Part shown: positions 23,351 through 36,788 of the stretch, in pieces | Position numbering within the stretch: the stretch's first letter is position 1 | Layout of the letters: the number at the start of each line of letters is the position of its first letter | Source of the DNA: Colletotrichum lupini | Taxonomy: Eukaryota; Ascomycota; Sordariomycetes; Glomerellales; Glomerellaceae | DNA: 64,000 nt | Assembly (NCBI RefSeq): GCF_023278565.1 | Contig: NC_064676.1 | Span: 6,324,001-6,388,000, forward strand | Reading direction: 5' to 3' | Program-made: the position numbers and the translations under genes | The notes under the pieces: generated by a model | What the model saw: the letters and a program-made list of their open reading frames with translations, nothing else | Told to the model about the DNA's origin: nothing | The model's database searches: none

Positions 23351-25130
23351 ATGATGGATTCCATATCTACGCCCGAGACTCGCTCATCTGCCGTTTTCTA
23401 TGGCATGACAGGGCTGGTATGTTCCACCGTGTATCTGCTCTCTCTGGGTATCTATCGTCTGTACTTTAGCCCGCTTGCCAAGTTTCCAGGGCCGAAGCTG
23501 GCTGCTTTAACGCAGTGGTACGAGGCCTACTATGAGCTCTTCAGCGGCGATGGCGGCCAGTTTATCTGGCATTATGCTAAGTTGCATGAGGAATATGGTG
23601 TGTGGACTTTGACTCGGCAACTGCCTGATTCGAGATCTCAACGTGTTGCTAACTGGTTTTCAAAGGCCCAATCATCCGAATTAACCCATGGGAGCTGCAC
23701 ATCCAAGATTCTAGCTTCTATGACGTGCTTTACTCGTCTTCTAGGCACTCCAGCAAGCTGACCACCCTCGCTCACCGTTTCAACAGCCCAGAGTCGGCTT
23801 TCTCTACCGTTAACCACTCCAGACACCGCCAGCGGCGGGCGGCTTTGAACCCCTTTTTCTCCCATCGCAGGATCGCTGAGCACCAGCCCAATATCCAGCG
23901 AATGATGCATCGCCTCACAGATCGCCTCAGGCGGGAATACCTGGGCAAAGAGAAAGTGTTACGTATCGATCAAATGTGGGGATGCTGGACGTCGGATATC
24001 ATCAACGACTACGCTTTCGACAAGCCGCATAATTTTCTTGACGCTCCGGACTTCCACGCGAGCTACACAGATGCCATGGTTGATCTTCTGGAGCCTGTTC
24101 ACTATATCACGCAGTTTCCCCTCGTGACAAATCTTTTCAAGATGCTCCCGCTGTCGTGGGTTAAGGCAATGTCTCCTCAAATGGGAACTGTGCTAGACTT
24201 TAACAACGTTAGTAGTAGCCCAGACCAGAGATACCGAACGAGCTGACTTTCGGATCATATATGACGTTTTGCTGATGTGTTACACGCTCGACTAGGAAAT
24301 GACAAACCAGATCCGCATCCTCTTAAACAAGCCGGCAGAGGAAAAGGGGCAATCCAAGACCATTTTTGGCGTCATCCTCGAGTCAGACCTCCCAGCCTCA
24401 GAGAAGACGATCGGCCGTCTCCAGCAAGAGGCAATCAGCGTGACCGGCGCTGGTATCGAGACGACGATGCGGGCCCTCAGTCTGTGCACATTCCATGTCC
24501 TGGCGAACCCCCCAGTGCTAGAAAAGCTCCAGGCCGAGCTCAAAGAAGCTATTGTGGATCCCAGAACCCCTCCCGACTGGGATGCGCTCTCTCAATTACC
24601 ATATCTCTCAGCCTGTATCAATGAAGGTGAGTGCAGTTTCTCGACATAGCTGATTACAGGTGAAATCTGCTGACCAAAATCATCCTAAAGCCCTTCGATT
24701 CGCATATGGAACGTCTCAGCGACTCCCTCGCACGCTCGAGGACGAGCCTCTCCGTTACGGCGAGTGGCTCATCCCCGTCGGCGCCACCGTGAGCATGGAC
24801 AACTACGCCGTGTCCCACGACGAGGCTATTTTCCCAGACAACATGACCTTCCGGCCAGAGCGCTGGCTGGGCGACCCAAAGGCTCCTGATGGGAAGAAAC
24901 TCTCGCGCTACATGGTCGCCTTTGGTCGCGGAACACGCTCCTGCGTGGGCATGCAACTTGCGTGGGCAGAGCTGTACACGGGCATTGCGACGCTGTTCCG
25001 TAGGTTCAAGATGGAACTCTATGAGACTGAGCGGGATGCGATGGATTTGCACATGGACCGATTTGTACCGCGTCCTAAGCCGCATACTCTCGGAGTGCGG
25101 GCTCTGGTTAAAGACGATATGTATCAGTGA
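23351..25130 (+). CDS. Cytochrome P450 monooxygenase (519 aa)
   Basis: Haem monooxygenase, ER-anchored by a hydrophobic segment at about residues 20-40, followed by the usual FPGPKLAALTQWYE start. Exons 23351-23597, 23666-24207, 24296-24626 and 24691-25130, all in phase, total 519 aa, normal for fungal P450s. Motifs: I-helix GAGIETT (314-320), ExxR split by the last intron (Glu373, Arg376), a PERF-like FRPERW, and the haem loop FGRGTRSCVG with Cys458. The overall look resembles fungal benzoate-hydroxylase/trichodiene-oxygenase type families, but I would not fix a substrate. It sits between the FAD oxidase (divergent) and the HR-PKS (convergent), so it probably oxidises the polyketide. Confidence 0.9.
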
Positions 25131-25669
25131 CTGATTGCCGGTGGAAAAGACTGAAGATGTTGGGAATGTTTTGGGCAAAATGCTGTAAATCTGTCGTTAC
25201 CGAGCTCTATAACAATATTTTTCTCACGGAAACTTACAAGCTTCAATGGATCAATTCTGTGTAAACTCTTCGTCACGCAGAAATGGTGTCTTAATGATCT
25301 AGGACATGGATCGGAATTGCTTGGACGCTTAACACGGACAGCATCTAAACAAGGTGCATTGCGACTTAAGATTCTAGATAAGCAAGTGAATGTGTAGTGC
25401 TAGGCACTCTGAAGGCCACTAGACCCTTATTTTCACCTCCGTTTTGTCTGTTCAAAACATTTCGGAACGTTCTAAGGGCTAATGTTGTGAGGTGATATTC
25501 GTTGTGTTTCATTTGCGACATCACTACAATGTGTGAACATAATGTTGGAATGATTTTCAAGCAAACCGTTGTAATAGCTAATATGAGTTAAGACCGCAAA
25601 GAAACCCTGAAGGAGATGATATCAGAGAATAAAAAAATGAAACACAGAGTCTAAAACGCAAGAAAGTCT
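25131..25669. other. Convergent intergenic region, P450 / HR-PKS
   Basis: About 540 bp between two stop codons. No gene seen; it should hold both 3' UTRs. Confidence 0.5.
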
Positions 25670-28600
25670 TCATTCCTTCTTCTTCATCTTGGAAACAATC
25701 TTCTCACACAGCGCTGTTAGTGACGTGGCGCTCGTGATCTCCAGCGTTGTCAATTCAACTCCGAGATCCAGCCTGACCCAATTTCGCAGCTCTACGGCAG
25801 ACAAAGAGTCCAAACCATAACTACTGAGTGGCTTGGCAGGTTCCATTGGTTCCGACAAGCGGAGGGTGGCCTGGAATTGCGTGTTAACGACGTCCACAGC
25901 GGCCTTCAATACCACCGAGGAGTCTGCACTGGATTGTAGTAACAGCATTAGCGCCTGCACCGCGCGCGATTTGTCGTCCTTGCCATCCCCACCAGACGTG
26001 GCCTCGCCGGTGCCGAAAGCCAGGCTGACGAAGCGAGCGTCAACAAGAAGGTTCGAGGAGTCCGGCTGCGGCACGGCGATGGAGGTAATAAGTTGAGTGG
26101 AGTTGCCCGTCGAAGATGTTCTTTGCTGCTGCTGGATTGAAACGCGGACAATTTGGCGGAACAGGTTCTCATTAATGGGAGTCCAGGCGTCCCGATCCAG
26201 AGCCACGCGAAGGTCATTGTGCTCATGCATGTAGCCAACGTCGTCGATGGCACCCAAATCGACCGAAACAGCGGACAGCCCGAGACCTTGGCGGTATACG
26301 GCAAAGGCATCGAGGAAGGCATTAGCGGCTGCGTAGTTTGCCTGACCCTTTTGGCCAACAACACCAGAGACCGAGGAAAGCATAGTGAAGAAGGAGAGAT
26401 CGAGGCCCTCCTCCTGAGCGACGTTATGAAGGTTCCAAGTTCCGGGGACTTTGCAGGCCACGGCGCCATGGTACTCCTGGGTCGTCATGGAGGTGAAGAT
26501 TTTGTCTCTCAGGACCATGGCGCCCTGAATGACGCCACTGACGGGAACGCTGGAGGATTTGAAAGCTTTTCGAACGTCTTCCAAAACTGAGACATCGCCC
26601 CTGACCAGATCGACCTTGGCACCTTGGGCATGAATGTTCTTCAACACAGCCTGTGACCGCTCATCATCGTAACCACCACGTGCGAGGATGACGAGGTGCT
26701 TGGCGCCCTTTTGGGCCAAGTAGACGGCCAGAGATCCGCAAAGACCTTTCAAGCCACCGACGATGAGGATGGAAGTAGTCTGGGGCAGATCGAACCTGCG
26801 TATCGCGGGGCGGACCATCACAGTCGGCTTGTCAGCCTTGTCTTTGGCGGAGAGAACGATCTTGCCCATGTGCTTAGCCGCACGCATGTAACGGAAAGCA
26901 CCAGCCACATCCTCGAAGGGAAAAGTAGTCATGGGAGCAATGGGCTTGATGGCGCGCTGGCTAATGAGGCTCATCATCTGGCGCATGAGCCTGGCAATGA
27001 CGGTGTCCGATACGTGCTCGTGGGACATATCAAAGCAGCGGTATGAAGCGTTGCGGCCAAACGGCTCCCTAAGATGGTGTCAGTTGTCGGCCTCACGTAA
27101 GGAGATAAAATGAATGAGACTCACATGGAGAGGTAATTGCGATCAAGCATATCCCTCTTCCCCAGCTCGACCATGGTGCCGCCATCAGCGATGCAGCGCC
27201 ACGACTCGTCCAACATATCGCCGGTGAGAGAGTTGAGAATGACATCGACGCCGTGTCCTTTTGTGGCGGCCTTGAGCTGAGCAGCAAAGGCAGTGGTTCT
27301 TGAGTTGAAGATGTTCTCTCTGGGGATGCCAAAGCTGTCTACCAAGAAGTCCACCTTCTCATCAGTGCCGACGGTCGCGTAGATCTCTGCGCCAATGAAT
27401 TTACAAATCTGGATCGAGGCGATTCCAAGACCACCGGATGCGGAATGGATAAGCACTTTGTGCCCGGCCTGTGTGTTGGCAAGATCGAAAATGCTGTAAA
27501 GCGCAGTGAGATACACACTGGCCAGAGTTGAGGCCTCCTCGAAAGACATCCATTTGGGGATGTGGTGCGTTCGCTCAACAGAGGCGATGACCCTGTTTCC
27601 AAATGCTCCCTTCTTGAAGACAAGCACCCGGTCTCCTGGCTTGTATATGTTCGCAGCGTTTTTGCCAGCCCGACGGATCTCGCCCGCACCTTCGAGGCCG
27701 AGGAGGTGTTGGTTCTCCGGAACAATGCCCATTGTGACGGCGACATCCTTGAAGTTTAGCCCAGCGGCGAACAGTTCAACTTCCACGCTGCCGTCGGGGA
27801 CAGGCAGCTCTGTAGCGGCGACCTCGGTGTACTGGAGAGAATCAATTGTGCCGACACGCTCGCACTGCAGACGAACGGTCGTGTTAAATCCATGTAGCTC
27901 ACCCTCAACGAGTTCAGCGCCGTGGGCCAAGGCTTTCTCAACAACGTTAACAGCCTCATTGGGCTGCACTCTGCTGATATGAATGACTCCCTGGCGCTCG
28001 ACAAACGCGTTTTCAATACCCGTCGTTTGTCTCCGATGAACAGCCCTGCCGAGGTGCTCAAGGATGTCATTTATGGCAGAGACGGTCTTCGGACCCGTGG
28101 CTGACTCGACATCCAACGTTGTGATACTGATGGAAGGATCCTCGTGGCGAACTGTACGACCCAGACCGTGGATCATGGCCCTGTCGGGGCTTGTGACGTT
28201 CAGCTGAGAGCCCGAGGTCACCCACAATACTTGGTTGCCTGATACCAACGTGTTCTTGAGAAGCTGCCACTGGGCTTCTGTAATAGTCGGCAGGACAGGG
28301 GCGGAGAGATCACTTAGTACCAGAATAGTTCTGTGGTCGTCTTGGGTATGTTCGGTATCCGTGATCTGCCATCCGAACTTTGATAGATCTGAGACAACTT
28401 GTGCGGTCACGTCTGTTGGGTCAGAGAAGTGTATAAGCTCAATGCCTTGCTTTTTGGACACGGCCTCTGAAGCAGCGACGAGAATGTGAATAGTGTTGCC
28501 ATCGCCAGAAGGGATGCTGAAAGATGAACAGAAACCAGAGGATGACGAGATTTCCGGCACGTCAGCTCCGATGGACTGGATTACGACGTGGCCGCCGTCC

Positions 28601-31600
28601 GATACCAGCGTGCGTGCGTTCCGTACCACATTCTCTTGCGACTCCGATGACCCATCAGCCGCTCTGATAATGACAAGATCAAAGGTTTTGTCAGGGGTCT
28701 GCAATTTTTCCGGGTCAGCTGCAACGTCGAGGACGGCGTAGGCCACACCTGACTTGCTGCCATACGTCTCCTCAGCGTTCACGACAGCAGAAGCATCGTG
28801 AGAAGAGAACTGGAAGCTGCGACAAGCAGACCTCACCACAGGGTCGGCTTTGCTACCCTCAAACCATACACTACCGGCCTCGGAGGGTATCATGCTGGCC
28901 TCAAGCACACTGAGACTCGGGAACTTGTGAGCAGTCAAGTCGATGAATTCGTTGAGGGGATCTTCTGCTGCGGCGATGGCCGCCACGGTGTCTCCAGTAA
29001 GGAACGTCACATCTGGCTTCCATGAGATGCGACTGTACGTGTGTGACGAGTATGGATCCTCCTGTGTATCCAGTTGGTGATATCTTAGGCCAGTGAGCTT
29101 GAAACGCAAATCTCCAGTCTCAGAGTCAAGAACGACTGCGTTGGACTTGTAACTCTTGGTACTTTCGGGCAGGCCAAGGCCTACGTACTCAGAGCACGTC
29201 GTGGAGATACCTTTTCCAGAAACGCTCTCCACTGGGAAAATGGTCAGCTCATCAATGATGGCAGGGACCAATACGGCACTGATCCCGGGCCTATCACCGG
29301 CCCACAGAGAAGGGGCACAAGACTGGAATGATCCATCAATGGCGGCGGGGTGCATCGGATACCACGACTGCGGGTGCTCCGAGGCGGGAGGACTCAGATC
29401 CACGAGAGACCGAGACTCGCGCGAACCGGCGATGGACTCGATCTCAAGATGTTTCTGGAAAACCGGACCAAAGTTGTAGCCTGTATCGTGCATGGCCTTG
29501 TACCATAGAGCGCCGGGGACGGGGTCAACCAACGGCTTGACAGTGCCCTCGGCTGCAGTCAAATTTTCGGTGGTGCTCTCCTGGATTCTGACTAGGCCAC
29601 GGCAGTTCTCGAGCCAGGCGTCCCCTACCTGAGAGCTGATTTTGAATTCGTACCAGGAATCTTTGGCTCCCGTGCGCGGGTGAAGTGCGAGCATGACCTT
29701 GGTAGCTTCGTCTGAGTCGTCCAGCACAAGGGCGCGGATGAAGTTGACGTCTCGAAGCTTGTAATGGTATGCTGTAGGGAGAACCTTAGTCTCCAAAGTA
29801 CGCAGCGCTTCGGTGTTCTGGCGGATAGCCTCCATAGCCATGGCGATGAAGCCAGCCGCGGGGAAGACAATCTCCGGGCCCATCTTGTGGTCCCGAAGCC
29901 AAGGCAGGTCTGCCAGCTTGAGAGACTTCTTGAAAGACGGCGCCTGCCAGGAAGTACCCAGGATCTTGCTGCCCAGGAGGTCATGGTGCGGGAAAAGACG
30001 GTATCGCCAGTCCTTGCTAGCGTCGCTTTCGTACCAGTACTGCGTAGAGTGGTCCCATGAGTAGTTGGGCAGGTCGATAATGGTTCTCGGTTTCCAAGTC
30101 TCAGTCTTGTTCACGTTGGCTAAGTTGACCTCTCCGCCGCTGATGAAGAGCTTGCCGGCCACCTCGTAGAGCGACTTGAGCGCGGCGGGGCCACGAGACC
30201 AGGCCGCAATATACTGGACTTCGGCGCCATCTCCGAGGACAGCCTTTTTCACCTGGGCCACAGGACCTGAAAGCGCACCGCTAGGGCCGATCTCGATGAG
30301 AAAGTCCGGACGGTTGTCATTCGCGAGCATGGTCTTGGTAGCTTGTTCAAATCGTACCGCAGAGCTCATATTGCTCTTCCAGTACGCCGCATCAGCAGCG
30401 TAGCGCATCTCTTTGCCAGACACGGATGAGAACATCCGGACGTTGTCATGTTTCCTGTCTTTCTTGCACGCGCCAAAGTCCTGGCGAAGCAGAGCCTCGT
30501 ATAGACTGCTCACTTCCAGCATGAAAGGCGAGTGGTATGCCAGGTTCACCTGCAGCAGGCGGGCAAAATGCGATTCTGCTACAAGGGAGACCATGACCTC
30601 CTCGAGCTTGTCCACCTTGCCAGACAAGGTGACGCTGCTGGGGCTGTTAAAGCAGGCAATGTGCACTAGGCCAGCGTAGGGTTCCAAGAAGGGCATTACG
30701 GCTTCAGCGCCCAGCCCGACCGCGAGCATGCCTACGTTCTTGGTGCCATCTACGACGTTGGCGAGCTGCTTGGCAGCTAGGCCGCGGTAGTAAGCGACCT
30801 TAATCGCGTCTTCCTTGGACAGATAGCCCGCAGCATATGCAGCAGCGATTTCGCCCGATGAGTGACCGACCACGCTGTGCGGAGCGATGCCCCAGACTTC
30901 CAGCACGCTCAGGATGGCGAGCTGAAGCGCTGTGCAGAGTGGCTGGGAAAACTCGGGCTGGCGAAGGAGACCAGGACTGCGCGGCTCTACCAGTTCATCT
31001 GCATTGATGTGAGTAATTAGGATCAAGAATGCGTCAGGGATGAGGAGCAAATACCGAGCAAAGACCACGTTGGAGGGACAAGAGCGGTCTTGAGGACAGT
31101 ATCCAGATGCTTCAGCAAGTCTCTGGCGGTAGGGAAGGCATCGACAAGGGCCTTTCCCATCTGCGACCATTGAGCGCCCTGGCCGGTGAAAACAAAGCCG
31201 ATCTTTGGAGCTTCCGGGCTCTTCTTCCCCAGGACGAGAGAGTCTTCGGCTATCACCGCCTTATCCGCTAGCAAGAATACTCGATTGAAGTGCGCGCTGC
31301 GCTTGCTCGAGAGTGTGAAAGACAGGTCTCGCAAGTCGGCTTTGACACTCGGGTTCAAAAGGTGCTTGCGCAGCAGCTTCACGTAGCCGCGGAGCGAAAA
31401 CTCGTTATTGGCCGAGAAGACAAGCAGCTGGGGCTTCTTTGCGACTGGTGCCGTGGAGGAAGCATCATTGTCGTCACCGAAGAGATCCGCATCTTCAGCG
31501 AGGTGTGAAGAGACGTGGGAGGAGGTCTGGTTATTCTGTAGATATTGATCTGCAGACTCGAGGACGACGTGAGCGTTGGAACCGCCATATCCGAACGAAT

Positions 31601-33323
31601 TTACAGACGCCCGCTTGCGTGCCCCTGTCGGCCAGGGGATGCTAGTGCGTGTTGCAAACACCTTCTGGCCCTTAAGGTCGATCTTGGGGTTGGGAGTCAC
31701 GAAGGTAGGGTTGCCGAAAATGGTGCCAGTCTCGAGAGACAGGATGGTCTTGATCAGGCCTGAGATGCCTGCTGCCGGCTCAGAGTGACCAATATTGCTC
31801 TTGATCTAGGTAGGTGTTAGTTGTGGTCAACTTGTGTCATTTTACCTGCAGTGGAGAGGATGAACTCACGGAGCCGATTATCAAGGGCTGATCGGGACTA
31901 CGCGACGGCGCAAACACTGAGGCGATACCACTGACCTCGGTCGGATCGCCTGCCTGTGTGCCAGTGCCATGGCACTCGAGATACGTGGTTTCGTTAAAAT
32001 TCGTGATTCCAGCGTTAGCATAAGCCGAACGGATGGCCGCCGCTTGTGCCTCTGAGCTGGGGCTGGCGATACCGGGAGTGTTGCCGTCACTATTAGTAGC
32101 GGTGCCGAGTATCACGGCGCGAATAGGGTCACCGTCACGGAGGGCGTCCGAGAGGCGTTTCACCATTACGGCATTGACTGCCTCACCCTTGATGTAACCG
32201 TCCGCCTTGACGTCAAAGGTGTGGCATTTTCCAGATAAACTCGAGGCTCCCTTCATTGGGCCAACATCCATGTTGTGTTCCGGGCTAGACTCACCCCTCC
32301 AGAGTCAGACAGTGTTTCCTGATTAAAAAGACGACGGCCGAGAAGGGAAACTCGCTCTAGTGCTCACCTCAGGTACAAGTTGCAGCCGGCGACAATTGCT
32401 CCGTCCATCTCCCGGGTACGTAGATAGCGACATGCCACATCAAGAGCTACCAGGCTGCCCGAACAGGCTGTATCTATTGTCATACTACCGAGACAGGTGT
32501 CAGATGTGGCTGCAGGATCCGTGGGGATCCGCCGGGTAAGACGGATCGATGCGCTTACCTGGGACCCTTGATGTTCAGAAAATGACTGATTCTATTGCTT
32601 AGAATAGCCCGACCAACGCCAATTGTGACAGAAGGAGCGCGGTCTTCGGGATCGCGGGCCTGCATGTCGGCGTAGTCTGCAAATTTTGTGTTGCTGTAAG
32701 CCAAGGTTCATCCCATAATAGCACCCAGGGCAAAGATCTGGCCTGAACGAAATCAGACGAGAAAAGAACGTACCGACGGCGTATGATCCGACGAAGCACC
32801 CAACCTGGGCCCCTTGCAGCTCTTGCAACGTCACACCTGAATTCTCCAGACACTCGTATACGACCTCGAGGAGCTGTCTCTGCTGCGGGTCCATTGCGAT
32901 GGCATCGAGCCGGGGAACCTGGAAGAAGCCGGCGTCGAACTCACGTGGGTCAATGTTCTCTAGGAACATGCCGCCCGGAGACCTCATCGTTTTGGGCTTC
33001 TTGGATCCGTCATGGTGGCCGTCCAAGCTGAAGCGAGATTCGGGCGGCTCGTTACAGGCGACACCTCCGCGCTTCAGGAGCTGCGTCAGTGCGTGCGGGT
33101 TGTCGACTTCGCCCGGCAGACGGCATCCCATGCCGATGACGGCGATCGGCTCATGGGCTTGAGGTGGGCCATTGGTGGGGCCGTTTACGCTGCTGCCATT
33201 ATAGCCGTTGGTATCGTTGATCCCGTTGGTTCCATCGGTGTAAGTGGCGCCGTTGGTACCGTTGCTCGGATAGTTGTTGTTCGGAATCGTGTACGCACCG
33301 TTTCTCCCGTCGTTGATCGTCAT
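25670..33323 (-). CDS. Highly reducing polyketide synthase, KS-AT-DH-(MT)-ER-KR-ACP (2414 aa)
   Basis: Seven exons: 33323-32770, 32693-32559, 32484-32368, 32284-31870, 31805-31055, 30998-27125, 27068-25670; 2414 aa with no internal stop. An N-terminal Asn/Gly/Thr-rich tail (~55 aa) precedes KS. KS has the active Cys237 in [16 protein letters not shown] and a SNIGH. AT has GHSSG (Ser704). DH has [10 protein letters not shown] (His1028) and a later AIDGSFQ Asp. A methyltransferase-like region follows but lacks the Gly-rich SAM loop, so it is probably inactive. ER has an intact SGGLG (~1840), KR has GGLKGLCG (~2055) and QANY, and ACP has GLDSLS (Ser ~2370). No release domain, so release must come from a separate enzyme. 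The first intron donor (GTTCTT) is weak. Product unknown. Confidence 0.93.
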
Positions 33324-34084
33324 CTTGACTGCAGTTGTCTAGGTCTGGGCTAGGCCTAGCTGTTTGAAGAGGGAATAGGGTAGAGAAGCCTTTTAGTAAG
33401 GTAGATAACATCGACAGTCTATAGGCAATGGTCGTGAGATCCTGGTTCCTTGGTTATTCAAAGCGGACAATTAGTCGGTATGTACTGAATCTCGAAGAAG
33501 CAGGAACGAGAAAGAAGGTAATAGAGCCACGCCACGAACTTCTCTTTGAACAAGAGAGGGCCTTGAGAGTGTCCTGGCCGTTCCAAAGTGATACCAGTGC
33601 TTCCGATAATGGTTTCAAAAAAACATTCGCCGATGACTTACATGTATTTTGACATTTTATGGAGTTCGGGAGTGCCTCGGATGGTTTCCATGTTTGGTCA
33701 TCGTGGCAAACACTCATCATCAGTTGGTAGGGTCTCCCATCCGCTCATAGCACGCCACTAATCATCAGCCTTGCTATGGCATGCCCACAACTCGGGGATA
33801 TTCTGACAGGGAATAATCTGACATGCTGATTGGGTGAGCCGGTTCTTGAGCTGGGTATCAACACTGTTGGTCTTGAAAGTGGCCGGTGCAAGTGGAAGAC
33901 TTCGGGCAGTTTATCCTACGCCGTAGACCTTTCAGTTGTTGCATTGAACTCGCCCATTACAAGGTCAACTGTCTGATAAGGAACGCCTAATGCGCTTGCA
34001 ATGCGTGAATTTTGCCATCTCGGTCACTAGATAGCCCTACCAAACAAGTTCTCTTCCGTCGAATCCTGCGTCTCAACTGCAATA
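33324..34084. promoter_or_regulatory. Divergent promoter, HR-PKS / alpha-beta hydrolase
   Basis: 761 bp between the PKS start (minus) and the hydrolase start (plus). The arrangement fits coordinated expression of the synthase and a release enzyme. I found no convincing TCG-N5-CGA (AflR-type) site by eye. Confidence 0.5.
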
Positions 34085-35110
34085 ATGAGTACCTTCTTCC
34101 GCGACGTGGAATTCCAAACCGTGGACGGGCTGACCCTTAGGGGCTGCTTCTATCCCGCTCCTGGCCGTGGTCCTGCAGCCATCATTACGCCCGGGGTAAG
34201 GATCTCATGATGAAATTCTCTGCTCGTTTTTTGAAGGCTTTCCCCAGGTTGACATTCAGCCCCCGTCTAGTTCAACTGCGTGAAGGAGATGTTCGTGCCA
34301 GAGGTGGCCGAACAGTTCCAGCTCGCCGGAATTTCAGCACTCATTTACGACCCACGCAGCCTAGGCCTCAGCGATGGTCAGCCCCGGAACGAGATCGACC
34401 CGATGAAGCAGGTCTCAGATTACTCAGATGCGCTGACCTACCTCCGCGGCCTCCCCGAAGTCGATCCGGAGCAGATCTTCTTCTGGGGCCAGTCCTTTGC
34501 CGGCTGCGTCGCACTCTGTGCTGGCGCCCTCGACAAGCGCGCACGCATGGTCGTCTCCATCTGCCCACTGCTGGACTTTGAACTCACGCCGCAAAAGTTC
34601 CCCCGCGTTCTCGCACGCAGCATGGCCGACCGCGAGTCCCGCGCCGCCGGCAACCCGCCAGTCTTTTTGCCTGTGCTGACCGAGGACGGCGTCAACCCCG
34701 CCGGCCTGGGTATTGGCGCCGACAAGGAGGAGTTTGATTACATGGTCAACGCCAAAAAGTACGGCGCCAGTCGCCACGAGAACAGAACGACGCTCCAGTC
34801 GTACTACAAGCTCATTATGTGGCAGCCCCATGGTATAATGAAGTACATGTACCAAACGCCCGTTCTCATGGTCATTCCCGAGCTGGATCAGATCTCGCCC
34901 CCAGATCAGCAATTTGATCTGTTCGGCACGTTTCCAGGCCCGAAAAAGGCGCACGTATCTGTTGGCAAAGGACATCTTAATGTACTCAGCGGTCCAGAGT
35001 TCCCAGACCTGGTTAAGATGCAGGTGGACTTTATCAAGAATGTTTTGGCTGGAAAGGTAGATGAGTATGTGGGTGTTGCGCACGGAACGAGCAATGGCGA
35101 GACCAATTGA
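34085..35110 (+). CDS. Alpha/beta hydrolase, polyketide transferase (af380)/thiohydrolase type (316 aa)
   Basis: Exons 34085-34195 and 34271-35110, phase 0 (GTAAGG donor, CTAG acceptor), 316 aa. The fold is shown by the nucleophile elbow WGQSFAG with Ser112, a late acid in PELDQISPP and a His in GKGHLNVL. The start, 'FRDVEFQTVDGLTLRG', and the block 'YDPRSLGLSDGQPRN' match my memory of the family that includes the fumagillin polyketide transferase and brefeldin-type thiohydrolases (known family; the assignment is from recall). These act on PKS-bound chains, releasing them or passing them to an acceptor. No signal peptide. It is divergent from the HR-PKS, which supports a release role. A plain esterase role cannot be excluded. 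Confidence 0.85.
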
Positions 35111-35342
35111 CGGTACTAAGTAAACGAGTAAATACAGATTTCTTATCATAGGTTCAATGACAATCATCTTGTTTCACACATGAGTAAAACATTCGGATTA
35201 TCATGTCGTTACAATGGTGTACATTAAATAAGGTAGTTACATATGTTTCCTCTGGATTTCAATGAGTGATCAAGGATCGCTGCGAGACTCGACACTCTAA
35301 GTCTAGAGTAGGTAGATTTAGAAATAGTTCAAATTTCTTTCA

Positions 35343-36291
35343 CTAAACCTCCACTAAGGCAACCGCCGACTCAATCAAATCGCAAATTTCTTCACTCAAG
35401 TGTCGCGGAACTTCATGGCCATAACAATGCTCCAACACCGAAGCCCGTTCAGCACAAGCCAGCTCTAGCACATCTTTACTATGAAGGTACCACGGATCAC
35501 GCCGGCCAAATATGTGAACAGTAGGAATGTCCATTCTGACTTCATCCGATGTTGAATGGAACATTTGGTAGAACATGGCTGCGGTCGGCTGTTGACATGC
35601 CTCTTCGGTTCTGTGGAAGTCCTCATCGTCGTCATCTTTGAGGTACCTGTCTGGGGTAATAAGATACGTAGGGACCTTATTAGGACGATTGTACCGAGCA
35701 AGGATGCTACAGTCCACATTGCAAGAGACGCCAAAGTAATCCCGCGTGTCAATCCCATACATCAGGCTGTGTGAGAAGGGTAAAGGGGAGCCGATGAGAA
35801 TGGCAAACTTGAAGAGGGGTGGTGTTGACGGGGTTTCAAGCTGGTGGCGCAAGATCATCGACACCGCGACTGCAGCGCCCTTACGGTCAAGTTTGTTAGA
35901 CCCCGAGCCCGATATGAGAAGGATGGACTGCTCCCGGTGAAACTTACCTGGCTGAACCCCATGATTCCATCAAAAGGGCCCTTTTCAGCCATGATGGACT
36001 TGACGTGACGGTGGGCCGCGGTCACCGACTCAGTAGTCGGCGTTCTATACCAGCAAAGGTACGGGCCCGGATACACCTTGGCTATATCCGCCTCTGGCTT
36101 ACAAGTGGTCGGACCATCGACAAATGTGAAGTCGTAGTCCGATGGCAGCAAACTCCGAAAGGATTCTGTGAGTTGAGTCAGTAGTGCTGATAGCGCGAGA
36201 TAAGACAGCATGAAAATGACTCACCTGTCTGCGAGGCAAATATCTGGCTGTTGATGCCCATGCCATGGAGGCAAAGGATTCGGCACGGCAT
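35343..36291 (-). CDS. FSH1/LovG-type serine hydrolase (273 aa)
   Basis: Exons 36291-36225, 36165-35948 and 35879-35343, all in phase, 273 aa, typical of the family. It starts MPCRILCLHGMGIN (the family's LCLHG motif). The catalytic Ser94 lies in GFSQG, formed exactly at the second splice joint; Asp is in FGRRDPW and His in CYGHEVPR. LovG, a member of this family, releases the lovastatin nonaketide from its HR-PKS, so a thioesterase role here is likely (inference from family and context). An acidic insert (about residues 180-190) is noticeable. It is convergent with the alpha/beta hydrolase; having two candidate release enzymes side by side is notable. Confidence 0.88.
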
Positions 36292-36788
36292 GTTGGATTA
36301 TACAGATCATCTATTGGCTGCTGATTGCCACTGAACAATTATTCTGGGTGCTTGGGAGTTTCGGATACTTAAATGCTTACCTCTTCGGGGGCTTTTTGGG
36401 TGTCTTTAAGGTTTGCACTTTGAATGGTGGGATGGCAGCTATCTAGTCAGAAGGATGAATTTGAAGGATTCGGCGGCTTGGAACTCCCACCGCACCTAGA
36501 CGAATCGAGAAAGTCCCTGCCGCCATAGAGTGAAGTCAAACGGGCTATCCCGACCGCCCATTTCTGAATCCTTGTCTCGATAGGCCCCTTGACCTCATCT
36601 CAATTGCAGGCTCTCTTATTCTTTCTTTCGTTCATTTGTAGCTGAATGAGCACAAGGAACCTGTCCCAGACCGTGCGTTGCAAATGCATTACTAGGGCTC
36701 CTCGCGACAGCATTTTGAAAACATAGCAGAAGCTTGTGTCACAATCAAGTAGAATCACAAATTGTATTTGATTTCATAGGGCAGTATT
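36292..36788. other. Intergenic, hydrolase promoter and reductase 3' end
   Basis: About 500 bp between two minus-strand genes. Nothing further recognised. Confidence 0.5.

Noticed and set aside
33324..34084. AflR-type binding sites (TCG-N5-CGA) in the divergent promoter
   Set aside because: No convincing match by eye; a proper motif scan over all cluster promoters would be needed.
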